DNA from: Candidatus Zixiibacteriota bacterium
GTDB taxonomy: Bacteria; Zixibacteria; MSB-5A5; GN15; FEB-12
Assembly (NCBI GenBank): GCA_024280215.1
Contig: JAJRQO010000034.1
Span: 86,094 to 150,093, forward strand
DNA: 64,000 nucleotides
Reading direction: 5' to 3'
The stretch's first letter is position 1, and the number at the start of each line of letters is the position of its first letter. Both the position numbers and the translations under genes were made by a program. The notes beneath the pieces were generated by a model, which did no database searches, was not told where the DNA came from, and saw nothing but the letters and a program-made list of their open reading frames with translations. This document shows, piece by piece, positions 25,397 to 33,839 of this stretch.

Positions 25397-25891
25397 ATGT
25401 CAGGATTATTGAATGCAATAGATGTCTCTTCACGGGGACTCTCAATCCAACGTTCTAAGATGAACGTCGTTGCGGAAAATATAGCCAACGCCGAAACGAC
25501 AAAAACTGAAAAAGGCGGTCCATACCGTCGTCAGCAAATTGCAGTCTCTGAAGAAAAAGTGAATACAAATTTTAATTCTCAACTGAAACAAGCAGGACTG
25601 AAATTAAACAAAACATCATCTGGTCATATGGCAAGTCGAACACACAGTGTTAAAGGTAACGCTCGGATGTCAGATGTTAATATGAAAGTTGTGGAAGATG
25701 GTTCCGAAACATTTAAACTTGTCCATGACCCATCACACCCAGACGCCGACGCTGATGGATATGTAAAATATCCTGATATTGAGGTCGTCACAGAAATGGT
25801 CGATATGATGTCAGCATCACGTGCCTATGAGGCAAATACTGTTGCAATATCTACCGCCAAAAAAATGGCAGAACAAGCATTGGATATATAG
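25397..25891 (+). CDS. flgC: Flagellar basal-body rod protein FlgC
   Basis: This 164-residue rod protein has the N-terminal GLSIQRSKMNVVAENIANAET and C-terminal VVTEMVDMMSASRAYEANT, both diagnostic of FlgC. It is a little longer than the roughly 135-residue enterobacterial protein because of a central region of about 50 to 100. It follows flgB by ten bases. Confidence 0.95.
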   Translation: MSGLLNAIDVSSRGLSIQRSKMNVVAENIANAETTKTEKGGPYRRQQIAVSEEKVNTNFNSQLKQAGLKLNKTSSGHMASRTHSVKGNARMSDVNMKVVEDGSETFKLVHDPSHPDADADGYVKYPDIEVVTEMVDMMSASRAYEANTVAISTAKKMAEQALDI

Positions 25892-25902
25892 AGAGGTAAA
25901 AG

Positions 25903-26229
25903 ATGAAAATTAACCCTATTGGAATTCAGTCGTATCAACAAATTACAAATCGTAATAATCAAGCTACACAAAAGCTTAATGATGACAACTTGTTGAAAAC
26001 AACAAACGATGAAAAAGTAACTATTAAACCACAGGATGCAGTTGATTCAAAAATTGCTGTAAAAACACAAAACTCAAGCTATGCTGACTTTCTTTCTCCT
26101 GAGGAAAAAAATGTATTAGATATTTTATTTAACAAGTTCAAAGATTCTGAAAAGTTTGGTTCTTCATTTCAAGCAGGTCAAGAATCAAATGAAAACAAAT
26201 TAGGCTCTACCATAGATCTAAAGGTGTAA
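25903..26229 (+). CDS. Small uncharacterised protein between flgC and fliE
   Basis: This 108-residue hydrophilic protein is not recognised. Most of it looks disordered and rich in Asn, Gln and Lys; residues about 66-90 (FLSPEEKNVLDILFNKFKD) form the only helix-like ordered segment. A GAGAGG site precedes the ATG, and fliE begins one base after its stop, so it is certainly in the operon. The position suggests a basal-body assembly or export factor; that is inference from context only. Confidence 0.6.
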   Translation: MKINPIGIQSYQQITNRNNQATQKLNDDNLLKTTNDEKVTIKPQDAVDSKIAVKTQNSSYADFLSPEEKNVLDILFNKFKDSEKFGSSFQAGQESNENKLGSTIDLKV

Positions 26230-26230
26230 A

Positions 26231-26551
26231 ATGACGAATGGTATTGGAAGTATAAACCGCTTAGTTCCTGGTTTGATTGAACAAACTTCAATTACAAAAC
26301 CAGATATAACGAAATCATCAGATACAAAAGAGGCAGGGTTCTCTGAAATTCTTGGTGATATGGTGAACTCGGTTAATTCAGTCCAAAAAGATTCCGCTCA
26401 ATTGCAGGAAGCATTTATGAATGGAGAACCAGTTGAATTGCACCAGATGATGATTAAGGCACAAGAAGCTGGAATCTCAATGGATCTTTTGCTTGAAGTT
26501 CGCAATAAACTTGTGAACGCATATTCAGAAATAATGAGAATGCCAATATAA
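26231..26551 (+). CDS. fliE: Flagellar hook-basal body complex protein FliE
   Basis: The 106-residue product matches FliE, the junction protein between MS ring and rod. Characteristic segments are FSEILGDMVNSVNSVQKDSAQ, FMNGEPVELHQMMIKAQEAGISMDLLLEVRNKLVNAYSEIMRM. It follows the small protein by one base and precedes fliF by 54 bases. Confidence 0.94.
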   Translation: MTNGIGSINRLVPGLIEQTSITKPDITKSSDTKEAGFSEILGDMVNSVNSVQKDSAQLQEAFMNGEPVELHQMMIKAQEAGISMDLLLEVRNKLVNAYSEIMRMPI

Positions 26552-26605
26552 ATGTTGACTCATCGGCCATGGAAGGCTTTTGACTTTTTTAAATAGGACT
26601 TATAT

Positions 26606-28171
26606 ATGAATGACGTAAAACAATATTTTTCTAATTTGATGGACTATGTTAGTCGCATGACAACCTCGCAGGTTATGATGCTTTTTGGTGTTATAGCTGG
26701 CTCGATTGTAGGAATCGTTCTTGTTGTCGGGTGGCTCGGCACTGTTTCCTATACGCCACTTTATTCTAATCTGGATGAAAGTGAAGCAGGGGAAGTTATC
26801 GGGTATCTTACTGATAATAAAATTCAATACAACATTACCAATGGTGGGAAAACTATTGAAGTGCCTACCAACGATGTGTATAAGACTCGTATTTCTCTCG
26901 CATCACAGGGTTTACCTCGTGGTGGAAATATCGGGTATTCAATATTTGATCAGAATAATTTAGGTATGACTGATTTCTTACAGAATTTAAATTTCAGAAG
27001 AGCCTTAGAAGGTGAACTTACTAAGACAATTATGCAACTCAATGAAGTTAAGGCTGCCCGTGTTCATATTGTTATGCCAAAAGAAAGATTGTTTAAAAAA
27101 GATAGCCAACATGCCACCGCATCTGTTGTTTTAAAATTAAGAGGTGGTACCTCATCATTGAGTGTACATCAAATCAAAGGTATCTCGCATCTTGTCGCTT
27201 CATCTGTTGAGGGATTAAAGCCAAGTAACATTTCAATTATTGATTACAATGGGAATTTGTTAACATCAGGTTCAGAATCTGATCCTCTTGCGGGCTTGTC
27301 ATCATCGCAACTTGAAGTTCGGAAAAAGGTCGAAGGATATTTACAAGAAAAAGCACAGTCTATGATGGATGATGTTTTAGGTGATGGGAAATCAGTGATT
27401 CGTGTGACTGCTGATTTGAACTTCCAGCAGATAGAAAGAACTTCTGAAATTTTTGATGCCAACACACCGTCAATACGTTCTGAAGAAAGAGTCAAATCAA
27501 CTTTTTCAACATCTGATAAATCTGATGAAACAAACGAAAGTTCAGAAGAAGATAATAATGAAACAGTAATTACAAACTACGAATTAAATAAAACGGTAGA
27601 ACATTTAGTAAACGCAGTAGGTTCTATTGACAGAGTCTCAATCGCAGTTATGATTGACGGTAAATATGTCCCACAGGAAAACGCTGATGGCGAAACTGAG
27701 ATGGTATATCAACCTCGTCCACAGGAAGAGTTAGACCGTTTGGCAGCAATTGTTAAAAATGCTGTAGGTTTTGACACGCAACGAAATGATCAAATCGAAA
27801 TGATTAATATTGCCTTTGATAAGCAGGACCTAACCTATCAACAACAAATGCTTGATGATATGTATACACGTGAATTCTATACAGATATTGCTAAAAAAGT
27901 AGGATACTTCTTGTTAATCGCATTCTTACTTTTCTACTTTAAGAAAAAATCTAAAAAGCTTTTTGCTGCCATGGCAACAATAGCTCCTCCTCCACAAGTA
28001 CAACGTCCACAGCCATCTACTCATGCTGGAGTTGTCGCTGAAGAAGATGAATTCTTAGAGCCGATTATTCCTGAAAAACGTGAAGCAAAGTTGATTGATA
28101 AAATGCAAGAAACTGCCAAGGAAGAACCAGAAGAAATCGCAAGAGTTATTAAAACGATGATGGTTGAATAA
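26606..28171 (+). CDS. fliF: Flagellar MS-ring protein FliF
   Basis: This 521-residue protein has two membrane segments, near residues 24-50 and 432-450, flanking a large periplasmic part with the secretin-like ring-building motifs (YTPLYSNLDESEAGEVIGYL, NFRRALEGELTKTI, ARVHIVMPKERLF). Its C-terminal tail is the FliG-binding end (EEIARVIKTMMVE). It forms the MS ring around which the rotor assembles. Confidence 0.96.
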   Translation: MNDVKQYFSNLMDYVSRMTTSQVMMLFGVIAGSIVGIVLVVGWLGTVSYTPLYSNLDESEAGEVIGYLTDNKIQYNITNGGKTIEVPTNDVYKTRISLASQGLPRGGNIGYSIFDQNNLGMTDFLQNLNFRRALEGELTKTIMQLNEVKAARVHIVMPKERLFKKDSQHATASVVLKLRGGTSSLSVHQIKGISHLVASSVEGLKPSNISIIDYNGNLLTSGSESDPLAGLSSSQLEVRKKVEGYLQEKAQSMMDDVLGDGKSVIRVTADLNFQQIERTSEIFDANTPSIRSEERVKSTFSTSDKSDETNESSEEDNNETVITNYELNKTVEHLVNAVGSIDRVSIAVMIDGKYVPQENADGETEMVYQPRPQEELDRLAAIVKNAVGFDTQRNDQIEMINIAFDKQDLTYQQQMLDDMYTREFYTDIAKKVGYFLLIAFLLFYFKKKSKKLFAAMATIAPPPQVQRPQPSTHAGVVAEEDEFLEPIIPEKREAKLIDKMQETAKEEPEEIARVIKTMMVE

Positions 28172-28173
28172 TT

Positions 28174-29184
28174 ATGGATTTTGAACAACTAACCCCAATT
28201 CAAAAAGCTGCCGTTGCTTTAGTCGCATTTGGTGCTGAAATCTCATCCTTAGTGCTTAAAGGATTAGATGAAAAAGAACTTGAAGCAATCACTGTTGAAA
28301 TTGCAAACCTTCGTGATGTACCAGCAGAAATAGAAGATAAAGTAATTGAAGAGTGTCATGAAATATTTATGGCTCGTCAATATATCTCTCAAGGTGGTGT
28401 TGACTATGCCAAAAGTATTTTAGAAAAAGCAGTTGGAACATCGAAGGCGAGTGTTATTATGCAAAGGCTGGAGTCATCATTTAAGTCTTCAGGCTTCTCG
28501 CTTTTAAAAGATATTGACCCCAAACAACTAAGCTCCTTTTTGCAAAATGAACATCCACAAACAATTGCTCTGATTTTAACTCAATTGAATCCTCAAAATG
28601 CTGCTGGTGTACTTTCGGAACTTTCACCAGAATTGCAAGCAGAGGTTTCGCTTCGAATAGCTCTTATGGAAAAAATTGCTCCAGAGATTTTAACTGAAAT
28701 CGAACAAACTTTAGAAGGTCACTTTGAACGTCAAGCTGGTGGCGAAATGTCGGCATCGGGTGGTGCTAAAGCAATTGCTGAAGTGCTTAACTTAATCGAT
28801 CAATCGGCTGAAAAAAATATTTTACAATCTCTTGAAGCAGAAGATCCAGATTTGGCTGCTGAAATTAAAAACATGATGTTTGTCTTTGATGATCTTATTT
28901 TACTTGATGATCGTTCAATACAGAAATTACTTAAAGAAGTTGAAACAAAAGATGTTGCTATTTCTCTTAAAGCTGCTAACGAAGAAGTAAAATCAAAAAT
29001 CTTTGCCAATGTTTCCGAGCGTGTTGCTGTCATGATTCAAGAAGAAATGGAATTCATGGGACCTACTCGTTTATCTGACGTAGAAGCAGCCCAAACACGG
29101 ATTGTTGAAATTGTCAGGAGGCTTGAAGAAGAAGGACAGATTATTATTTCAGGTCGAGGTGGAAAAGAGGAAATCATTGTCTAA
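28174..29184 (+). CDS. fliG: Flagellar motor switch protein FliG
   Basis: This 336-residue switch protein has N, middle and C domains. The middle domain contains NEHPQTIALILTQL, the EHPQ signature, and the C domain contains FVFDDLILLDDRSIQKLL and charged residues that face the stator. It starts two bases after fliF. The fliH start overlaps its last codons. Confidence 0.96.
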   Translation: MDFEQLTPIQKAAVALVAFGAEISSLVLKGLDEKELEAITVEIANLRDVPAEIEDKVIEECHEIFMARQYISQGGVDYAKSILEKAVGTSKASVIMQRLESSFKSSGFSLLKDIDPKQLSSFLQNEHPQTIALILTQLNPQNAAGVLSELSPELQAEVSLRIALMEKIAPEILTEIEQTLEGHFERQAGGEMSASGGAKAIAEVLNLIDQSAEKNILQSLEAEDPDLAAEIKNMMFVFDDLILLDDRSIQKLLKEVETKDVAISLKAANEEVKSKIFANVSERVAVMIQEEMEFMGPTRLSDVEAAQTRIVEIVRRLEEEGQIIISGRGGKEEIIV

Positions 29185-29878
29185 TATTATTCGAAACACA
29201 CTTGAAGCTCCCAAAGTATTTGTTGGTGAAAAACGTCTGGACTTTGAAAATGAGAAAAAAGCTCATCTAAGATTAAGTTCGCTTTTCCCAACTGTTTCTG
29301 TTATTACAGATGCAGATGGTTCTCGATTTATTCCAATTCAACAAATAACTTTGCTTGAGCAAATACTAAAAGAAAAAAATAAAAAGTCGTTTGATAATGG
29401 TCATAAACAGGGATATGATAAAGGTCTTCAAGAAGGACTAACACAGGCAAAATCTGTATTGAAGAATTTTGAAAATGCCATTAAAGCCGCAGTTACCCAA
29501 CGTGAGGCGATGCTTGATGAGTCAAGAGACAGAGTCTTAGAACTTGTCATTAAGATTTGTAGAAAAATTTCTTATGATGCCATTGAGGTTGATCCTGAAA
29601 AAACCTTGCAAATTATCAATGGAGTGATTAACTCACTTGTTGATAAATCTAATTTAAAAATTAAAGTTAACCCTCAACATCTACCGATTGTTGAACAAAA
29701 TATCAATTCATTTTCTCAAGGATCAACTCTGATAAAACAGATAGAAATTATTGGCGATGATAGAGTGAAGTTTGGTGGTTGTTTTATCGAAACACCTACT
29801 GGCGATATTGATGCTCGACTTAATTCTCAAATTGATGTTATTGAAGATCTTCTTCATTCACACGGGGGAGAGGAATGA
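29177..29878 (+). CDS. fliH: Flagellar export apparatus stator/regulator FliH
   Basis: I place the start at TTG 29177, with AGAGG seven bases upstream and an eight-base overlap with fliG; a frame upstream to 29102 only mirrors fliG. The 233-residue protein has a charged, Lys-rich centre (about 70-130) with HKQGYDKGLQEG and a C-terminal FliH/V-ATPase-E-like domain. FliH binds the FliI ATPase encoded next. Sequence identity in this family is low, so the call rests on length, composition and position. Confidence 0.88.
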   Translation: MSNIIRNTLEAPKVFVGEKRLDFENEKKAHLRLSSLFPTVSVITDADGSRFIPIQQITLLEQILKEKNKKSFDNGHKQGYDKGLQEGLTQAKSVLKNFENAIKAAVTQREAMLDESRDRVLELVIKICRKISYDAIEVDPEKTLQIINGVINSLVDKSNLKIKVNPQHLPIVEQNINSFSQGSTLIKQIEIIGDDRVKFGGCFIETPTGDIDARLNSQIDVIEDLLHSHGGEE

Positions 29879-31191
29879 GTTCTATTCCATTTGATGGGTA
29901 CTTAGAACAGATTGACAACATTACAACAGTAAAACATTTTGGGAAAGTTACTCAAGTTGTGGGGTTAGTCATAGAATCTGCTGGTCCAGCCGTTTCTATT
30001 GGTCGGTTATGTAATATTGAAAATAGAGATAATGGGGAAACTATAAAAGCAGAAGTTGTTGGCTTTCGTGATGATCGAATATTGCTTATGCCTCTTGGTA
30101 CAGTTAGAGGTATCACTCCAGGTGCGATTGTTACGTCTACGTCTGAACAACTTCGTGTCCCTGTCGGACCTGAGCTAATTGGGCGAGTGCTTGGTGGATT
30201 AGGGCAACCAATCGACGGTAAAGGACCTCTTCGGACAGTCACAACTCGTTCAATTGATGCTGAACCAATTCCTGCATTACAAAGAAACAGGATTTCTGAA
30301 CCATTGCGAACTGGAGTCAAAGTGATAGATTTGATGACGACAGTTGGTAAAGGACAAAGATTAGGAATTTTTGCTGGTTCTGGTGTTGGCAAGTCAGTTA
30401 CCCTTGGAATGCTCGCACGTGGTTCATCTGCTGATATAAATGTTATCGGTTTAATTGGTGAGCGTGGTCGTGAGGTTCGTGAATTTATTGAAAAGGATTT
30501 AGGCCCTCAAGGTCTTAAAAATACAATAGTGGTTGCGGTGACATCTGACCAACCTGCACTTATACGAATAAAAGGTGCGATGATTGCAACTTCGATTGCG
30601 GAATATTTTCGTGATCAAGGGAAAGATGTTATGCTCATGGTTGATTCTCTCACTCGTGTCGCAATGGCTCAACGTGAAATTGGAATTACCGTCGGAGAAC
30701 CACCTACTACTAAAGGTTACACACCATCAGTTTTTGCCTTGCTTCCAAAACTTTTAGAACGAGCTGGACAAAAAGATAAAGGTTCGATAACAGGTATTTA
30801 TACGGTATTGGTTGAAGGGGATGATTTTAATGAACCCGTCTCAGACGCGGTTCGTTCAATTTTGGATGGTCATGTTGCTCTCTCTCGTAAATTGGCGTCG
30901 ATGAATCAGTATCCTGCTGTGGATATTTTGGACTCTATTAGTCGATTGATGATTGAAGTGACAAATGATGAAGAGTATGATCTCTCTGTCAAAGTTCGTG
31001 AGATTTATTCGGTCTACCGTGATGCAGAGGATTTGATTAATATAGGAGCCTACGTCAAAGGTAGTAATCCAAAAATTGATTACGCAATTTCAAAGATTGA
31101 CGCCTTGAAAGATTTCTTCAAACAAAAAATTCTTGAAGAAGTTAATTACGACAAAACCTATGCTGCTTTGAAAGAAATTATCGAAAGTTAA
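29875..31191 (+). CDS. fliI: Flagellum-specific ATPase FliI
   Basis: The 438-residue ATPase has Walker A GSGVGKSV in GIFAGSGVGKSVTLGM, the Walker B LMVDSLTRVAMAQREIGI, and the family phrase GEPPTTKGYTPSVF. It energises unloading of export substrates at the flagellar type III gate. It overlaps fliH by four bases. Confidence 0.97.
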   Translation: MSSIPFDGYLEQIDNITTVKHFGKVTQVVGLVIESAGPAVSIGRLCNIENRDNGETIKAEVVGFRDDRILLMPLGTVRGITPGAIVTSTSEQLRVPVGPELIGRVLGGLGQPIDGKGPLRTVTTRSIDAEPIPALQRNRISEPLRTGVKVIDLMTTVGKGQRLGIFAGSGVGKSVTLGMLARGSSADINVIGLIGERGREVREFIEKDLGPQGLKNTIVVAVTSDQPALIRIKGAMIATSIAEYFRDQGKDVMLMVDSLTRVAMAQREIGITVGEPPTTKGYTPSVFALLPKLLERAGQKDKGSITGIYTVLVEGDDFNEPVSDAVRSILDGHVALSRKLASMNQYPAVDILDSISRLMIEVTNDEEYDLSVKVREIYSVYRDAEDLINIGAYVKGSNPKIDYAISKIDALKDFFKQKILEEVNYDKTYAALKEIIES

Positions 31192-31197
31192 ATCCTT

Positions 31198-31650
31198 ATG
31201 AAAAAATTTCGATATAGAATGGAACCGCTTCTCAAGCAACGGAAGCATATTGAAGATGAAAAGCAAAAGGTGCTCGCATCAGCTACGAAGAAAATTCTTG
31301 AACAAGAAGATGAATTGATACAAATTGAAGAAACCCGTCAGTCATCTTGTAATAATCATTTTGAAAAAATAAAAAAAGAGTTCAACGTTATCGACCTACT
31401 CGTCTTCTCTCGCTATGTCCATAAATTAAAAACAGATAGAATGGTTGGAGGGGAGATGTTAAAAGTATTAAGGCAAGATGAAAATGAAAAACGGAAAGAG
31501 TTACTCAATGCGTCTCGAGAACGGAAAAAATATGAGAAGCTAAGGGAGATTCAAGAAGAGAAGTTTTATAAAGTGATTGAAGAAAAAGAAAAAAAAGAGA
31601 GCGATGAAATCGCTCTCAATATATTTAGATATAATAATAAGCTAAAATAA
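31198..31650 (+). CDS. fliJ: Flagellar export protein FliJ
   Basis: This 150-residue, highly charged coiled-coil protein begins FRYRMEPLLKQRKHIEDEK, a typical FliJ start, and is almost entirely helical. FliJ is the central stalk of the FliI ring. It follows fliI by six bases and ends the operon; the next gene lies on the reverse strand. Confidence 0.87.
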   Translation: MKKFRYRMEPLLKQRKHIEDEKQKVLASATKKILEQEDELIQIEETRQSSCNNHFEKIKKEFNVIDLLVFSRYVHKLKTDRMVGGEMLKVLRQDENEKRKELLNASRERKKYEKLREIQEEKFYKVIEEKEKKESDEIALNIFRYNNKLK

Positions 31651-31651
31651 T

Positions 31652-32416
31652 TTATGGACAAGATGGGAGTTGAGGACCATCTCTAAACATAAAGTCTACC
31701 AAATAGACTAAATCACCAATATCGAGTACCTCATCAATAGAACCATCAACATTGGCTTCAGCCATACAGGTTGGTTCAGGACCTTCTCTAAACATAAAGT
31801 CTACCAAGTATACCAAATCAGCAATATCTAAAATATCATCAGGTGATGCATCAATATTACCTCTATCACCTAAACAACAAGAACCTGATTGGATAGTCAG
31901 AACTCCAGGGTTTATGACTGGAGAGAAAGCATTGGCAAATTCATCAGAAAAAGCAGTTGAAAATTCTCTATCTAAAATAGTAATAGTCATAGTATCGATA
32001 GAGACAGATTGTGGAGTTATTCCAGGAATAAATGAGAAGAACAGATAACCTAAAAGACCATTACCGCTGGCAACTAATCCTTCTGATAAGGCATAGGTGT
32101 ATACGGTGAGAGAGTTGGCGGCAATCTGATCGGCTCCTTTAAGTGAGTAGTTTTCTACACGACTTCCAACAAAAGAAAAAGAATCAATCATAACATCAGT
32201 CGTGCTATAAGTCATAGTTAATTCAATTCCAGCTAATGGCTGGTCATTATAAAAATAGACAGGAACAAAGCCTGAGTTGGGAGAAAATGTTGTCATCGAC
32301 TGAATAGTGACTGTATCACGTATCGTCGGGTCAGTTCCAATTGGTTGACTTTTGGCAACAGCAGCCATAATTAAGACAGCTATTATTACAGATAGTACTT
32401 TCAAGTTGATTCGCAT
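31652..32416 (-). CDS. Secreted protein with cohesin-like domain and two dockerin-like repeats
   Basis: On the reverse strand from ATG 32416, with AAAAAGGA upstream, the product has 254 residues. Residues 1-23 are a signal peptide ending AAVAKSQ. A beta-rich domain (about 30-175) resembles cohesin-like adhesion modules (VPVYFYNDQPLAGIELTMTY, LLGYLFFSFIPG). Two EF-hand/dockerin-type repeats follow, with DIADLVYLVDFMFREGPEP and DIGDLVYLVDFMFRDGPQ; the Ca-binding Asp and Asn residues precede each. Such repeats at the C-terminus are frequent in surface proteins of FCB-type candidate phyla. A longer in-frame start at 32464 would disrupt the signal peptide. It faces away from the flagellar genes and converges with fliJ; its stop is one base from the fliJ stop. 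Confidence 0.82.
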   Translation of the reverse strand: MRINLKVLSVIIAVLIMAAVAKSQPIGTDPTIRDTVTIQSMTTFSPNSGFVPVYFYNDQPLAGIELTMTYSTTDVMIDSFSFVGSRVENYSLKGADQIAANSLTVYTYALSEGLVASGNGLLGYLFFSFIPGITPQSVSIDTMTITILDREFSTAFSDEFANAFSPVINPGVLTIQSGSCCLGDRGNIDASPDDILDIADLVYLVDFMFREGPEPTCMAEANVDGSIDEVLDIGDLVYLVDFMFRDGPQLPSCP

Positions 32417-32668
32417 ATAATCCTTTTTCCTTTCGGAAAGATATAAAGCAAATTTAATGCTCAATTTATTATTCTTTTTTTATAATTAGAGAAATTCTCT
32501 ATAAATTGTTCGATTCTTGTAAGTAGTTGAAATGAATATAATTTGTACGGCAAAAATATAATACCAAAAGCCAAATTTCGCAACTGAAATTTTATGGATG
32601 ATTTTCATGTGCATATTTATGCACCTATTGTTGTTTATTTATATCTAAACAACGGAAATTCATAAATC

Positions 32669-32695
32669 TAAGTATTTGCTTTAGAACGCCGATAT
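32669..32695 (+). promoter_or_regulatory. Sigma28-like site before the small cysteine-containing gene
   Basis: TAAG (32669-32672), 15 bases, GCCGATAT (32688-32695). The -10 box runs into the ATG at 32694, so a transcript from it would begin close to the second ATG at 32703. Confidence 0.5.
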
Positions 32696-32918
32696 GAATG
32701 ATATGATCGATAGAGACAAAAAATTTAAGGTCGCCGAACGCTGTTTATACCTCAAAGTCTGTTATTTGGCTGAAGATTTAAAATGTTTTGGTTACAAGAC
32801 TGATTGTGTTTTGTATCAGAAATCAAATAATGAGAACTGTTCTCAAACTCGATTTGATGATGCTATGGATAAGCTCATAGATCAGACAATGCTCAAATAT
32901 CAAGATATTCCTGAATAG
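32694..32918 (+). CDS. Small cysteine-containing protein, unknown
   Basis: This 74-residue protein (71 if the ATG at 32703 is used) has no signal peptide and five cysteines (in AERCLYLKVCYLAEDLKCFG, DCVLY and NCSQ). The spacing is not a zinc ribbon I recognise. No ribosome-binding site precedes either ATG. It lies in the gap between the reverse-strand dockerin gene and flgF, behind a sigma28-like site. Function unknown; a metal or redox role is possible but unsupported. Confidence 0.5.
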   Translation: MNDMIDRDKKFKVAERCLYLKVCYLAEDLKCFGYKTDCVLYQKSNNENCSQTRFDDAMDKLIDQTMLKYQDIPE

Positions 32919-33038
32919 TCTATCTAAGAAAAAAATTCCTATTAAATTCGGAATTCTCTTCCGAAATCTATCTTAAAAACATTTCCTTCTTAAAGTTAAC
33001 GTGAAGCGTTACAATTGATTAACTGTACGTAATCAGTT

Positions 33039-33054
33039 TGGCATGGCCTCTGCT
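33039..33054 (+). promoter_or_regulatory. Sigma54 promoter for the flgF-flgJ operon
   Basis: TGGCATGGCCTCTGCT with exact GG-N10-GC spacing (GG 33040-33041, GC 33052-33053), 22 bases upstream of the flgF ATG. It differs from the flgB site mainly in the inner bases. Confidence 0.82.
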
Positions 33055-33076
33055 ATAACCAATAGTGGAGAAAATT

Positions 33077-33805
33077 ATGATAAAAGGTTTATACACATCT
33101 GCATCTGCGATGATACCGCGGATCAAAAAACAGGAAGCATCAGCAAACAATATTGCGAATGCGTCCACCCCCGGCTTTAAGAAAGAACGGGTATTTACAA
33201 AAGAACTTTCTAAGGCTGAGCTGAAAGTAGCTCATCGTCGAAATGTTTGGGAACAACCGATGGTTGATAAATCCTACACATCATTTGCACCTGGCGTATT
33301 TGACAAAACAGGCAACCCACTTAATATGGCTATTGATGGTGATGGATTTTTCACTTTAGAATTACCAGATGGAACCAGAGCTTTAACTCGCAATGGTGCA
33401 TTTTCAGTCAACAATCAAGGGCAACTCGAAATCCCTGGTGGTGCGTTAGTCATGGGTGATGGGGGACCTATTGAAGTTGGTTCGGGCGTTGTAGAAGTTT
33501 CAGGAACTGGTATAGTTTCATCGAATGGTTTACCCGTCGGTCAAATTACCCCTGTAACGGTCAATGATTTACAAGCACTTAATAAAATTGGAAGCTCAAT
33601 GTATATCCTACCAGAAGGAGAGGAACTGATTCCTGCTACAAAATCTACGATACAACAAGGGTATCTTGAAGCATCAAATGTTGACATAGTTCGTGAGATG
33701 ATTGAGATGATAATCTCATTCAGAAATTTTGAAGCCGACTCAAAGTCGATTTCAGTACAGGATCAATCTCTTGAACAACTGTTTAGCAGAGTCGGCAGTA
33801 GATAA
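33077..33805 (+). CDS. flgF: Flagellar proximal/distal rod protein FlgF
   Basis: From ATG 33077, with GTGGAG six bases upstream, the product has 242 residues; a GTG at 33065 would overlap the ribosome-binding site. The rod-family N-terminus ASANNIANASTPGFKKE and C-terminal ASNVDIVREMIEMIISFRNFEADSK are clear. It is shorter than FlgG and directly precedes it, the usual FlgF position. Confidence 0.92.
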   Translation: MIKGLYTSASAMIPRIKKQEASANNIANASTPGFKKERVFTKELSKAELKVAHRRNVWEQPMVDKSYTSFAPGVFDKTGNPLNMAIDGDGFFTLELPDGTRALTRNGAFSVNNQGQLEIPGGALVMGDGGPIEVGSGVVEVSGTGIVSSNGLPVGQITPVTVNDLQALNKIGSSMYILPEGEELIPATKSTIQQGYLEASNVDIVREMIEMIISFRNFEADSKSISVQDQSLEQLFSRVGSR

Positions 33806-33839
33806 GAAAAAATAAAATCATACTATAGGAAGTAGAAAA

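Noticed and set aside
29102-29176. Upstream start for fliH
   Set aside because: It lies inside fliG; TTG 29177 has a proper ribosome-binding site and fits the family.
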